Below, in pieces: positions 8,113 through 16,307 of a stretch of 64,000 nucleotides of DNA (its first letter is position 1; the number at the start of each line of letters is the position of its first letter). The stretch is taken from assembly GCA_028290545.1 (NCBI GenBank), contig JAQGJP010000055.1, positions 1-64,000 on the forward strand, written 5' to 3'. The position numbers and the translations under genes were made by a program. The DNA is from Rhizobium sp. Lineage in GTDB: Bacteria; Pseudomonadota; Alphaproteobacteria; Rhizobiales; Rhizobiaceae. Below the pieces are notes generated by a model. The model did no database searches, was not told the origin of the DNA, and saw only the letters and a program-made list of their open reading frames with translations.

Positions 8113-9333
8113 ATGGCCATGCATACAATCAATTCCGACCGCACCACGCAATGGAAGATCAAAGACAGCGACGAAAGCTGGACGCTGAGCGCCGACACGC
8201 AGCTTCATGTCGTCGGCGGGCCTGCGATCAGACTGACCCAGGGCGCCGACAACAACATCGTCAATATCGACGGCCGGGTGCTCAACACGGGAATGGAATC
8301 CTACGGCGTTTTTGTCCAGGGCGCCAACAACACGTTGAAGATCGGTGCGGACGCCGAGATAGACGCCGCCGCCGGCGTCTATGGGTACGGCATCGACACC
8401 ACGGTCAATATCAAGGGCGATATCCATTCCAGCTATTACGGCGTCTATCTGACAGAGGCCGGGCATGTCACCAATAGCGGTGAGATCACCGGCATGATGG
8501 GCATCACAGTCGGTGGTGGCGATTTCAGCCAGCAGGCGGCCGGCGAGGTTGCCGATTTCGAAAACAGGGTCGTCAACCAAAAGGGCGGCGAGATCATGGG
8601 CGGGCAGATCGGCGTCTATTTTGCCGGCAATGGCGACCAGAGGCTCGTCAATGACGGATTGATCAGCAGCGCCGGCGACGCGGCGGTCGGAAATTATGAC
8701 GGCACGCTGCATATCGTCAATCGCGGCAGCATCGACGGTTCGATCCGGTTCGGAAATGGCGAGGATTTCATCGATACGCGCAAGGGCGTTGTCAACGGCG
8801 AGATCCATGGCGGCGACGGTCATGACCTCTACATCATCGGCAAGGGCGCAGCGGTTATTGTCGAAGAGGCTAATGAGGGCGACGACACGGTAAAATCGAC
8901 GGTCAATGTCACGCTGACCGACAATGTCGAGAGACTGTTTCTCATTGGCAAGGCCGATATTGCCGGGGTCGGCAACGCCAACGACAACGACATCCAGGGT
9001 AATGGCGGCGACAATGTGCTGCGCGGTCTCGGCGGTGTTGACATGCTGGTCGGCGGCAGGGGAAATGACGAGTTGCGCGGTGGCGCCGGGGCCGACACTT
9101 TTGTGTTCAGCAAGGGTGGCGGCAGGGACACGATCATGGATTTCGAGGACGGCGCCGACCGGCTGACGCTTTTCAACTTTGCCGACGGTGACAACTATTC
9201 GGAACTCCAGTCCCATATCACCGATCACGGCAAGGATGTCTGGATCAGCTTCGACGACAGTCACGATCGTCTTGTGCTGAAAAACGTCGATTTTGTCGAT
9301 ATCGACATGAACGATTTCAATTTCGGGATCTGA
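8113..9333 (+). CDS. Beta-helix/RTX calcium-binding exoprotein 4
   Basis: 406 residues; ATG 8113 is used, with a second in-frame ATG at 8119. The start HTINSDRTTQWKIKDSDESW matches paralogue 2 closely. Beta-helix rungs fill about residues 30-215. GGDGHDLYIIG and a TVKSTVNVTL segment follow, then a short RTX run (LVGGRGNDELRGG) and a C-terminus NDFNFGI. No TGAAACA module lies in the 127-bp gap after RTX gene 3. It is the last of the tandem set and faces the convergent mnmD gene. Confidence 0.85.
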   Translation: MAMHTINSDRTTQWKIKDSDESWTLSADTQLHVVGGPAIRLTQGADNNIVNIDGRVLNTGMESYGVFVQGANNTLKIGADAEIDAAAGVYGYGIDTTVNIKGDIHSSYYGVYLTEAGHVTNSGEITGMMGITVGGGDFSQQAAGEVADFENRVVNQKGGEIMGGQIGVYFAGNGDQRLVNDGLISSAGDAAVGNYDGTLHIVNRGSIDGSIRFGNGEDFIDTRKGVVNGEIHGGDGHDLYIIGKGAAVIVEEANEGDDTVKSTVNVTLTDNVERLFLIGKADIAGVGNANDNDIQGNGGDNVLRGLGGVDMLVGGRGNDELRGGAGADTFVFSKGGGRDTIMDFEDGADRLTLFNFADGDNYSELQSHITDHGKDVWISFDDSHDRLVLKNVDFVDIDMNDFNFGI

Positions 9334-9369
9334 CCGTTGTCATTGACCGCAGTTCCCGTTTAGGCCGGC

Positions 9370-10089
9370 TCAGACCTTTGTACCCGCCAGCATTTCGCGC
9401 TTGCCGGCAAAGCCCGGCCGGCGCTCGACCCTGAAACCCGCCGCGACCAGATTGCGGCGGACGAATCCGGCGGCGGCATAGGTCGCGAACGTGCCGTCAT
9501 CCTTCGTGTGGTCGAACACCGCCTTCATCAGCTCCGGCGACCACATGGCGCCGTTGCGCGACGGCGCGAAGCCGTCGAGATACCAGGCGTCGAACATCTC
9601 CTCGCTGGCCCTGACATTCTCCAGAGCCTCTCCGCAAACCACCGTCAGCCGGACGCTGTCGTCCATCTGGAGATCGACAATGCCGGACGGTCGGTCCGGC
9701 CACTGGTCGAGCAATGCCTGGCGCTCGGCGGCGATTTCCGGCCAGCGGCCGATTGCCTTGCCGATGCTGTCGCGGTCCATCGGATAGAGTTCGAAGGAGA
9801 TGAAATGCAGGTTTGCCTGCAGCGATTTCAGCTGTGCATCCCGTGATTTCCACACCCGCCATGTCTCGCAGAAATTCAGGCCGGTGCCGAAGCCCAGTTC
9901 ACCGATCGTGAATGTGCCGCCCTGATGCCAGCGCTCCGGCAGGCCATTGCCCGCGAGAAACACATGGCCGCATTCGGCGCGGCCGTCGGTGCGGCAATAA
10001 AAATGATCGCCAAACGCGGTGGAATAGGGCATATCGCCCTCCATCCATTCGAGGTTCAGCGTGCCGGGTTCGTTCAAATCCTTGTCCAT
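9370..10089 (-). CDS. mnmD: tRNA 5-methylaminomethyl-2-thiouridine methyltransferase MnmD
   Basis: 239 residues corresponding to the MnmC1 half of E. coli MnmC, which uses S-adenosylmethionine to methylate the wobble uridine side chain of certain tRNAs. The SAM-binding motif GELGFGTGLNF follows the characteristic early block HVFLAGNGLPERW. The catalytic-region motif DAWYLDGFAPSRNGAMW is present. The start at 10089 overlaps the ATG of the divergent oxidoreductase within one CATG. The neighbouring FAD oxidoreductase may supply the partner activity that is fused in E. coli. Confidence 0.9.
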   Translation of the reverse strand: MDKDLNEPGTLNLEWMEGDMPYSTAFGDHFYCRTDGRAECGHVFLAGNGLPERWHQGGTFTIGELGFGTGLNFCETWRVWKSRDAQLKSLQANLHFISFELYPMDRDSIGKAIGRWPEIAAERQALLDQWPDRPSGIVDLQMDDSVRLTVVCGEALENVRASEEMFDAWYLDGFAPSRNGAMWSPELMKAVFDHTKDDGTFATYAAAGFVRRNLVAAGFRVERRPGFAGKREMLAGTKV

Positions 10090-11281
10090 GTCGTCAGGCG
10101 ATAATTTGCTTTCCGCGCCGGGTCAATTGTCCGCAGACATCCTTGTCGTCGGCGGCGGCGTCATGGGGCTCTGGGGCGCGGTGAAAGCCGCCCAGGCCGG
10201 GCTCTCGGTTGTTCTTGTCGATGCGGCCAAGATCGCCGGCGGGGCGAGCGGCGGCGTCATGGGAGCGATGTTTCCCTGGATGCCGGATCGCTGGGACGAG
10301 AAGAAGCAGTTCCAGTATGAGGCGCTGACCAGCCTGCCGGATGAACTGGCGGTTCTCGAGGCCGATACAGGTCTCTGCGCCCGGTTCCGGCGCTCGGGCC
10401 GGATCATCCCGCTGCCGAAGCCGCATCTGAAGGTCATCGCCCTCCGCCATCAGGCCGATGCGCTGGACAACTGGCATCAGGGCGAGCACCGCTTCTTCTG
10501 GCATGTCTCGGATGCGCCGCCGGTCGCCGGTTATCTGGCTCCGGAATGCGCCGCCGGCGGCTACGTGCACGACACGATGGCGGCACGCCTTGAACCGCGC
10601 GCGCTGTCGGCTCTGCTCAAGGCTTGGCTGGTCATGCAGCCGAACGTGCGGGTGCTGGAGCAGGCGAGCCTTGTGTCGCTGGATGCCGCCAGGGGCAGGG
10701 CGGCGGTTTCTTCCAGTCCCGAGGGACGAATGGAAATCTCCTTCTCCCACGCCTTGATCGCCGCCGGTGTCGAGAGTTTCCCGATCCTCGAAGGCCTGAT
10801 GCCGCCCATGCCCAGGCCGCTCGGCCAGGGTGTCAAGGGACAGGCGGCCTTGCTGAAGGCCGATCTCGATCCATCGCTGCCTGTCGCATTCCTCGATGGG
10901 CTCTATGTCGTGCCGCACGAGGACGGGCATGTCGCGGTCGGCTCGACCAGCGAAAACAGCTTTGCCGATCCCTGTGCGACCGACACGCTGCTGGATACGG
11001 TTCTCCAGAGGGCCCGCGCGCTGGTGCCCGCCCTTCGTGATGCGCCGGTGATCGAGCGCTGGGCCGGCATGCGCCCGAAGGCAATCGGCCGCGATCCGCT
11101 GGTCGGGCCGGTGACCGGCCACCCCAACGTCATTTCACTGACCGGCGGTTTCAAGATCTCGTTCGGCATGGCCCATCGGCTGGCCGCCTGCGCGGTTGAC
11201 TATGCGCTCGGCCGCGAGCCACAGGGCCTGCCGGAGAATTTCACGCTCGCGGGACAGGTCGCGCGCGAGATGCAGGCGTAG
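10088..11281 (+). CDS. FAD-dependent oxidoreductase, DAO/MnmC2-like
   Basis: 397 residues from ATG 10088; TTG 10127 is an alternative and the frame is open upstream to 10061. A Rossmann FAD motif lies at the N-terminus (ILVVGGGVMGLWGA). The DAO-fold body ends with GMRPKAIGRDPLVGPV and a GGFKISFG flavin-contact segment. It is divergent from and abutting mnmD. MnmC2 removes the carboxymethyl group from cmnm5U in tRNA, so this may be the separate oxidase partner; a general D-amino-acid or glycine oxidase activity is the alternative. The convergent hairpin at 11315-11341 follows it. Confidence 0.75.
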   Translation: MSSGDNLLSAPGQLSADILVVGGGVMGLWGAVKAAQAGLSVVLVDAAKIAGGASGGVMGAMFPWMPDRWDEKKQFQYEALTSLPDELAVLEADTGLCARFRRSGRIIPLPKPHLKVIALRHQADALDNWHQGEHRFFWHVSDAPPVAGYLAPECAAGGYVHDTMAARLEPRALSALLKAWLVMQPNVRVLEQASLVSLDAARGRAAVSSSPEGRMEISFSHALIAAGVESFPILEGLMPPMPRPLGQGVKGQAALLKADLDPSLPVAFLDGLYVVPHEDGHVAVGSTSENSFADPCATDTLLDTVLQRARALVPALRDAPVIERWAGMRPKAIGRDPLVGPVTGHPNVISLTGGFKISFGMAHRLAACAVDYALGREPQGLPENFTLAGQVAREMQA

Positions 11282-11314
11282 AGACGCTACATCAGCAGCG
11301 CGCCATATCGGCAA

Positions 11315-11341
11315 CGGCGGCGTGGCCGGGCCACGCCGCCG
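11315..11341. terminator. Bidirectional terminator-like palindrome
   Basis: A 13-bp perfect inverted repeat (11315-11327 and 11329-11341) with a one-base centre lies between the convergent oxidoreductase and small secreted protein genes. It lacks a clear T tract on either side. Confidence 0.55.
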
Positions 11342-11359
11342 CGGTGAAGATTGTAGCGA

Positions 11360-11623
11360 TCAGGACTTGTTGACGGCCTTCTTGTCACCCTTTGCCGGCA
11401 TCGCGGCATCCGCCTTTTTCCCGACGTGCTTCTTGACGGCGACCTTGTGATGCATCGGCTTCTTGTGGGCGACATGCTTGACGGGGCAGGGCTTGGCCTT
11501 GGTGGCGGCGCAGGCGGCGGCGGGCTTGTTCGCGGTCGTGGCGGCATCGGCCATCGGGGCGATGGCGAAGCTGGAGCCGAGAGCGACGGAAAGGGCGATT
11601 GCGAGTGCGGAGATCTTGTTCAT
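11360..11623 (-). CDS. Small secreted Lys/His-rich protein
   Basis: 87 residues with an N-terminal Sec-type signal peptide (MNKISALAIALSVALG, cleavage near ADA-A at residue 27). The mature part is short, very basic and low-complexity, rich in Lys, His and Ala, with two cysteines (AACAATKAKPCPVKHV). A good AAGGAT ribosome site precedes the ATG. The start overlaps the stop of the upstream gene by ATGA, so the two are coupled. The Lys/His composition could suit binding of metal, DNA or acidic polymer, but no family was recognised. Confidence 0.65.
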   Translation of the reverse strand: MNKISALAIALSVALGSSFAIAPMADAATTANKPAAACAATKAKPCPVKHVAHKKPMHHKVAVKKHVGKKADAAMPAKGDKKAVNKS

Positions 11624-11934
11624 GACTTTATCCTTGGATTGGGTTGTTGTTCGGAAGGGAAGACCGGCTGGCTGCCCATGATCGTCAAAGCCCTGGCAAA
11701 GGCACGTAGCCCCTGGGCTGTCTTGCCCTTGGCGCAAAGGCCGCGTGCCTTGTCTGCCAGCTCGTCGACGCTCCGGGGCGGCGGGGTCTTTGCTGCGTGT
11801 GTGATGCCGGACAATTGCTTGTCCAGCACCGCACACCGTTTCTGGCCGATCGTTCCCGCGAGAGACGATGAGGCGATCAGCATCGACGCCAGGCAAACAG
11901 CGATAAAACCGAATTTCTTGTCTACGCCTGACAT
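11620..11934 (-). CDS. Small secreted protein, upstream partner
   Basis: 104 residues starting at MSGVDKKFGF with a hydrophobic signal-like stretch to about residue 28. The mature part has Cys residues (KRCAVLDKQL, ARGLCAKGK) and a helical central region with KGKTAQGLRAFARAL. Longer in-frame starts exist but would run into the divergent regulator leader. It overlaps the next gene by ATGA and is divergent from the two-component system at 12096-14233. No family was recognised. Confidence 0.6.
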   Translation of the reverse strand: MSGVDKKFGFIAVCLASMLIASSSLAGTIGQKRCAVLDKQLSGITHAAKTPPPRSVDELADKARGLCAKGKTAQGLRAFARALTIMGSQPVFPSEQQPNPRIKS

Positions 11935-12095
11935 TGTCCGAATCCGTTTTGAACCGCTGTTGGCAGTGGTTTTACGCCCGCAAAGTCTCAGCCCCGTTTC
12001 CGGTTTTCGTTGATTTGTTGCAGGAATGTTTCTGCATGTAACACTTGCATTTTCCCCGATATCGGTTCTATTTCCCGGCAAAAACGGGTGTGCCA

Positions 12096-12815
12096 ATGGC
12101 CGGTTCGCAATCCAGATTGCTGATCGTGGACGATGACCACGAGATCTGTTCGCTCGTCGTCCAGTATTTCGAAAAGCATGGCTTCCAGGTCGCGACGGCC
12201 TATTCCGCCAGCGATATGCGCAGGATGCTGGCGCGCGAGAGTATCGACCTGATCCTGCTCGATATCATGCTGCCGGATGCCAACGGACTGGATCTCTGCC
12301 GGGAAATCCGCCAGACCACCGGCGTTCCCGTCATCATGCTGACGGCGGTCAGCGATCTGGCCGATCGCGTCGCCGGGCTGGAGATCGGCGCCGATGATTA
12401 TGTCGCCAAACCTTTCGAGCCGCGCGAACTGCTGGCACGCGTGCGCGCCGTCATCCGGCGGCGGGCCGAATCGCGGCCGGCGGAAAATCAGAAGACGGCG
12501 GAATGCTATCTGCTGGATGGCTGGATGCTGGATATCGAGCGCCATCGGTTCGCCAGTCCCGGCGAGGTGCTGATCAGCCTGACATTCGCGGAATTCGAGC
12601 TCCTGTCGATACTGGCGCGCCATGCGAACCGACCGCTGGCGCGGGGCCATATCCTCGAACTGATCTCCGGCATAGGCGCCGATGTCTATGACCGCAGCGT
12701 CGACGTTCTGGTAAGCCGTCTCCGCCGCAAGCTCGAAAATGCCGGCTGCCCGCTGGCAATCATCAGCATCCGCAATATCGGCTATGCCCTGCAGGCGCAG
12801 GTCGAGCGGCGATGA
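12096..12815 (+). CDS. OmpR-family response regulator
   Basis: 239 residues from ATG 12096. The receiver has VDDDHE at 11-16, phospho-acceptor Asp56 in LLDIMLPDANG and AKPFEPRELLARV around the conserved Lys. The C-terminal winged helix has TFAEFELLSIL and DRSVDVLVSRLRRKLE. It overlaps the kinase gene by ATGA. It is divergent from two small secreted protein genes, which are its most likely local targets by position only. Confidence 0.93.
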   Translation: MAGSQSRLLIVDDDHEICSLVVQYFEKHGFQVATAYSASDMRRMLARESIDLILLDIMLPDANGLDLCREIRQTTGVPVIMLTAVSDLADRVAGLEIGADDYVAKPFEPRELLARVRAVIRRRAESRPAENQKTAECYLLDGWMLDIERHRFASPGEVLISLTFAEFELLSILARHANRPLARGHILELISGIGADVYDRSVDVLVSRLRRKLENAGCPLAIISIRNIGYALQAQVERR

Positions 12816-14233
12816 GCAGTTTCCTGCCGCGGTCGCTGCCTGCCTGGGTGCTGTTCATCCTCGTCGTGGTCGTCATCTCGTTCCAGGCGGTGACCTTGCT
12901 GGTCGCCGACTATTCGGTGGCCGACAATCTCAGGACGGCCGATCTCTTCCGGCTTGCGGAACGGATTGCGGGCGTGGCGCGCGCGCTTTCCGGCCAGACG
13001 CACGAGAAGCGGCTCGAACTGGTGTCGGGCCTGCAATCGGCTTTTCTGGCTGTGACCATAGACAAGGTGCCGACGGTCTCCAGCATCATCGCCGGCGACG
13101 ACGAAATGGCCGAGCTTGAGGATATCCTGACCGCCAAGCTGGCGACCGATGGCGTCACCGATCTCAGGATCGCCGAATACGACGCCAACAGCGGCACCAG
13201 CGCGCAGGGTCTCACGCTGCATCGCGATGGCAGCAATGATGGCATTGCGGCGGATCTGGCGCGCGAGGCGCAGAATTTCGGGACATCCGGCTATTTCGCT
13301 GCATCGATGAAAACCGAAGATTCCGGCTGGATCAATTTCGTGGTGAAGAAATCGCCGGATACGATGCCGCTGACCGGCAGCAATCTCGCCATCTATGTCC
13401 TGCTGGCGGCGGTGCCGCTGGTGATCTGCGTCTGGGCAGTCTACCAGCTGGTGTGGCCCTATCGCCGGCTCGAAAGGGCGGTCCGCAGGCTGGGCGAGAA
13501 TCTCAGGCGCCCGGAAATTCCCGAACGCGGAGGCTATGAAGTTCGCGCCGTGATCCGCGCCATCAACACCATGCAGAAGCGGCTGAACGATCATATGGCC
13601 GAGCGCGAACATCTCGCGGCGGCGCTTGCCCATGACCTCAGGACACCGCTGACGCGGATGAAGATCCGCTGCGAACTTTCACGCAGCCCGACGGTCCAAC
13701 TGCTGGGGCAGGACATTCGCGAGATCGAGCGCATCGTCAATTCGGTGCTGGAATTCTCGCGGGCCGGCGTCGCCAGCGGCCCGAAGGAAAAGATCGAACT
13801 GACCTCGCTGGTTCAGGACGTCTGCGATCAGTTTGCCGATGGCGTGCATTTCGACCCTGGGCATGCCGCCGGCCGCTCGGTGGTGGTGATGGCGAATGCG
13901 ACGTTCCTGTCGCGCGCCATCACCAACCTGGTCGAAAATGCGGTGCGTCATGGCGGTTCGGCGCAGGTCTCCGTCGTAGCCACCGCACCCGAATGGGTCT
14001 CGGTGGTCGTCGAGGACAATGGCAGGGGCATTCCGGAGGACCAGCTCGCCAATGTCGTCAAGCCGTTCTACCGGATCGAGACGTCCCGCAACCGCGATAC
14101 CGGCGGCACCGGACTGGGGCTGGCGATCTCCGACAGCGTCGCCCTCAGCCATGGCGGCCGCCTGGAACTCGCCAACCGGCAGCAAGGCGGCTTGGCTGCA
14201 TCGCTTGTGCTGCCGCTGCTGCCGCAGGGGTGA
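12812..14233 (+). CDS. EnvZ-type sensor histidine kinase
   Basis: 473 residues. Two membrane segments (about 11-31 and 192-211) flank a periplasmic sensor region of about 160 residues. A HAMP linker leads to the H-box LAHDLRTPLTRMKI (His274). N-box TNLVENAVRHGG, G1 DNGRGIP and G2 GTGLGLAIS are intact. It is coupled to the regulator gene by ATGA. The stop is followed within 7 bp by the first 57-bp direct repeat flanking an RTX gene insertion. Confidence 0.93.
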   Translation: MSSFLPRSLPAWVLFILVVVVISFQAVTLLVADYSVADNLRTADLFRLAERIAGVARALSGQTHEKRLELVSGLQSAFLAVTIDKVPTVSSIIAGDDEMAELEDILTAKLATDGVTDLRIAEYDANSGTSAQGLTLHRDGSNDGIAADLAREAQNFGTSGYFAASMKTEDSGWINFVVKKSPDTMPLTGSNLAIYVLLAAVPLVICVWAVYQLVWPYRRLERAVRRLGENLRRPEIPERGGYEVRAVIRAINTMQKRLNDHMAEREHLAAALAHDLRTPLTRMKIRCELSRSPTVQLLGQDIREIERIVNSVLEFSRAGVASGPKEKIELTSLVQDVCDQFADGVHFDPGHAAGRSVVVMANATFLSRAITNLVENAVRHGGSAQVSVVATAPEWVSVVVEDNGRGIPEDQLANVVKPFYRIETSRNRDTGGTGLGLAISDSVALSHGGRLELANRQQGGLAASLVLPLLPQG

Positions 14234-14239
14234 GGGTCG

Positions 14240-14296
14240 CCCCTCGACAAACCCTTCTCCCGCTTCTAGTTTTCTGCAGAACGCAGTTGTGATGGT
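14240..14296 (+). repeat. 57-bp perfect direct repeat, left copy
   Basis: Identical to 16244-16300, base for base, at an offset of 2,004 bp. It begins CCCCTCGACAAACCC and ends GTTGTGATGGT. The right copy is the natural leader of puuE, so this left copy looks like a duplication made when the RTX segment entered. Confidence 0.95.
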
Positions 14297-14327
14297 CGGG
14301 CGGCTTGTCGCCGCCCGCTGCTGCTGT

Positions 14328-15896
14328 CTAGAAAATGAACAATGATTTATCGAGCTGGCCGACCGACCAGATATCTCCAAAAACTTCCACCGTGTCTTCT
14401 GCGCCGAGATGGAATGTGATCGAGGAGCCTCCCGCGCTGACGTGGTTGTTGATGAGGTCTTCGTAGTCGCGAATGGCTTTGACGCCCGAAAGGTCGATCC
14501 TGTCATGCTCCCCACCTTTGGTATGAAAGCTGCCGATGAAGTCCTTTCCACTGCCGTCCTCAAAGGCAAACGTGTCGGAGCCGTTGCCGCCGAACAATTC
14601 GTCATTTCCCGTTCCGGCGGCCAGGACGTCGTCGCCGTTGCCGCCGGTAATGGTCCAGGACATGCGCGCCTCCGACATGTCGATTTCATCGTCGCCGTTG
14701 GTGCCCATCATATGACCCGACAGTCTGGTCTCGGCATCCCGCCACTGGAAACGGTCTGCAGATGTGAGCTGGATCGTCGGTTCGAGATCTGGATCCTTGG
14801 TGCCGCTGACAATATGTTTGAAACTCTCAAGAAATTCGGCGCTCGCCATCAGCGGTTGAGTGAGAAAGAAGTTAGGTCTGCTTGCCTTGACGGTGAAAAC
14901 AAGGGTTTCTATGCCCGTGACACTCATGTTGGAGGCGTCGCCGTGGAACTCCAGCGTGTCATCACCCTGGCCGCCCGTCACCGTCACGTTGAAGTCTGTC
15001 AGGTTGTGGAGGTTTACAAACAGATCGTTGCCCGTCCCGCCGTTAAAAACTTTGTCGCCACTGCACCTGATCGGATAGTTGTCGTAATCATAGATCGTTT
15101 CGCCGCTGATCTTGTCGTTGCCGGCGCCACCCGTGATCTCGTCATTGCCGATCTCCGCGATAATCAGGTCATTTCCGTCGCCGCCGTAAATGGTATCGTT
15201 GCCGGCTCCGCCATCCAGACTATCGGTTTCGCCGCTACCGGTCACGATGTCGTCGCCCGATCCTCCGGTTACTGTCCCTCTGCTCGTGCCGAGAGTAATT
15301 ACATCATTGCCGGCGTTGCCATTGATGCCGAACCGCAAATCGTTTCCGGAAACATCCAGGGTGTCGTCGAATTCCGAGCCGAATATAGCAAACCCCTCGG
15401 CCTTGCCCTTGACGAAATTAATATCCGTCAATGTCGCCTGGCTTGAAAATCTCAAGCTTCCGTAGTGAGACCAACTCACCACTTCGTCCAGTGAGGTGAG
15501 GTCGAAGTTCCCCACATCGACCCGCCCCAAGACTGCCAGTCGCTCGATACCCGTAATGCTCAATCTGTCCAGGTCGTTTTCGGTGTAGAGTGTATCGATG
15601 CCTTCTCCACCGTCGATAACGTCGGCGCCTTTGAACCGGCGGATTTCGTCATCGCCCGCGCCTCCGCTCAGTGTGTCCCGACCCTCGGAGTCATACAGAG
15701 TATCGTTTCCGTCTTCACCGTAGAGTTCGACGCCATATTCTGAAAGGCGAAAGCTTTCGACCAAAAGCTTATCATCACCGCCGCCAGCATGAATGATATT
15801 ATAAACATCGGAGCCTCTGCCGTTGTAGGCTGTGTGCGCTCTCAGTCTGTTGGCATTGTCATTGCCTTGAATAATCAATCCTATGTTGTCTCTCAC
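14328..15896 (-). CDS. RTX calcium-binding protein inside a direct-repeat-flanked segment
   Basis: 522 residues from GTG 15896, preceded by GAGGA. Several separate runs of GGxGxDxLx nonapeptides (for example LSGGAGDDEI, LDGGAGNDTIYGGDGNDLI) alternate with beta-rich spacers. A final block ELFGGNGSDTFAFEDGSG and DRIDLSGVKAI resembles the M10-C end. The C-terminus is DKSLFIF. Its codon use looks more AT-rich than the neighbouring kinase and puuE genes. It lies opposite to both neighbours and between 57-bp direct repeats, which suggests acquisition. It is unlike the beta-helix paralogues at 3990-9333 in its N-terminal half. Confidence 0.85.
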   Translation of the reverse strand: MRDNIGLIIQGNDNANRLRAHTAYNGRGSDVYNIIHAGGGDDKLLVESFRLSEYGVELYGEDGNDTLYDSEGRDTLSGGAGDDEIRRFKGADVIDGGEGIDTLYTENDLDRLSITGIERLAVLGRVDVGNFDLTSLDEVVSWSHYGSLRFSSQATLTDINFVKGKAEGFAIFGSEFDDTLDVSGNDLRFGINGNAGNDVITLGTSRGTVTGGSGDDIVTGSGETDSLDGGAGNDTIYGGDGNDLIIAEIGNDEITGGAGNDKISGETIYDYDNYPIRCSGDKVFNGGTGNDLFVNLHNLTDFNVTVTGGQGDDTLEFHGDASNMSVTGIETLVFTVKASRPNFFLTQPLMASAEFLESFKHIVSGTKDPDLEPTIQLTSADRFQWRDAETRLSGHMMGTNGDDEIDMSEARMSWTITGGNGDDVLAAGTGNDELFGGNGSDTFAFEDGSGKDFIGSFHTKGGEHDRIDLSGVKAIRDYEDLINNHVSAGGSSITFHLGAEDTVEVFGDIWSVGQLDKSLFIF

Positions 15897-16243
15897 TTGC
15901 TAATCCTCGGATATGCAGCACGCGATTAAAATGCTGTTGTGTTTATGAGTTTGGGAAGCCGGCGCATGGCAATGCTGCCGAACATTAGAATTTGGGGCGG
16001 GGACGCAGGAGCCGTGTCTTGTTTTTTCGAGACCAATGCGTTTCGATCAGGGATGCGCCAGGATAGGTTGTTCTGCGTCCCCTCTTTTTCTCAATACGCC
16101 AAATGAATTTTCATTCAAACAGGCGGGCGTCCCGGTACTCGTTTATAGTTTAGAGTCGTGATGTTCGTGTCTGAATAGCGATAGTCCACGTCGCTGGCAA
16201 TAGGCACAGTAATCGCAGTTTCACAGAATCGGATTCTTCTCCT
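15897..16243. other. Intergenic part of the inserted segment
   Basis: 347 bp between the RTX start and the right direct repeat. It should hold the RTX promoter. No open frame, hairpin terminator or TGAAACA module was found. It is more AT-rich than the flanks. Confidence 0.5.
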
Positions 16244-16300
16244 CCCCTCGACAAACCCTTCTCCCGCTTCTAGTTTTCTGCAGAACGCAGTTGTGATGGT
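16244..16300 (+). repeat. 57-bp perfect direct repeat, right copy
   Basis: Second copy of 14240-14296. It covers the puuE leader up to 8 bp before the preferred ATG, including alternative GTG/ATG starts. It contains the palindrome TTCTGCAGAA. Confidence 0.95.
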
Positions 16301-16307
16301 GGAACGC

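Noticed and set aside
3810..9264. Long minus-strand open frames (390-473 codons) antisense to each RTX gene
   Set aside because: They arise from the Asp/Gly codon bias of RTX genes (Asp GAC/GAT reads as Val/Ile in antisense). No ribosome sites or families were found.
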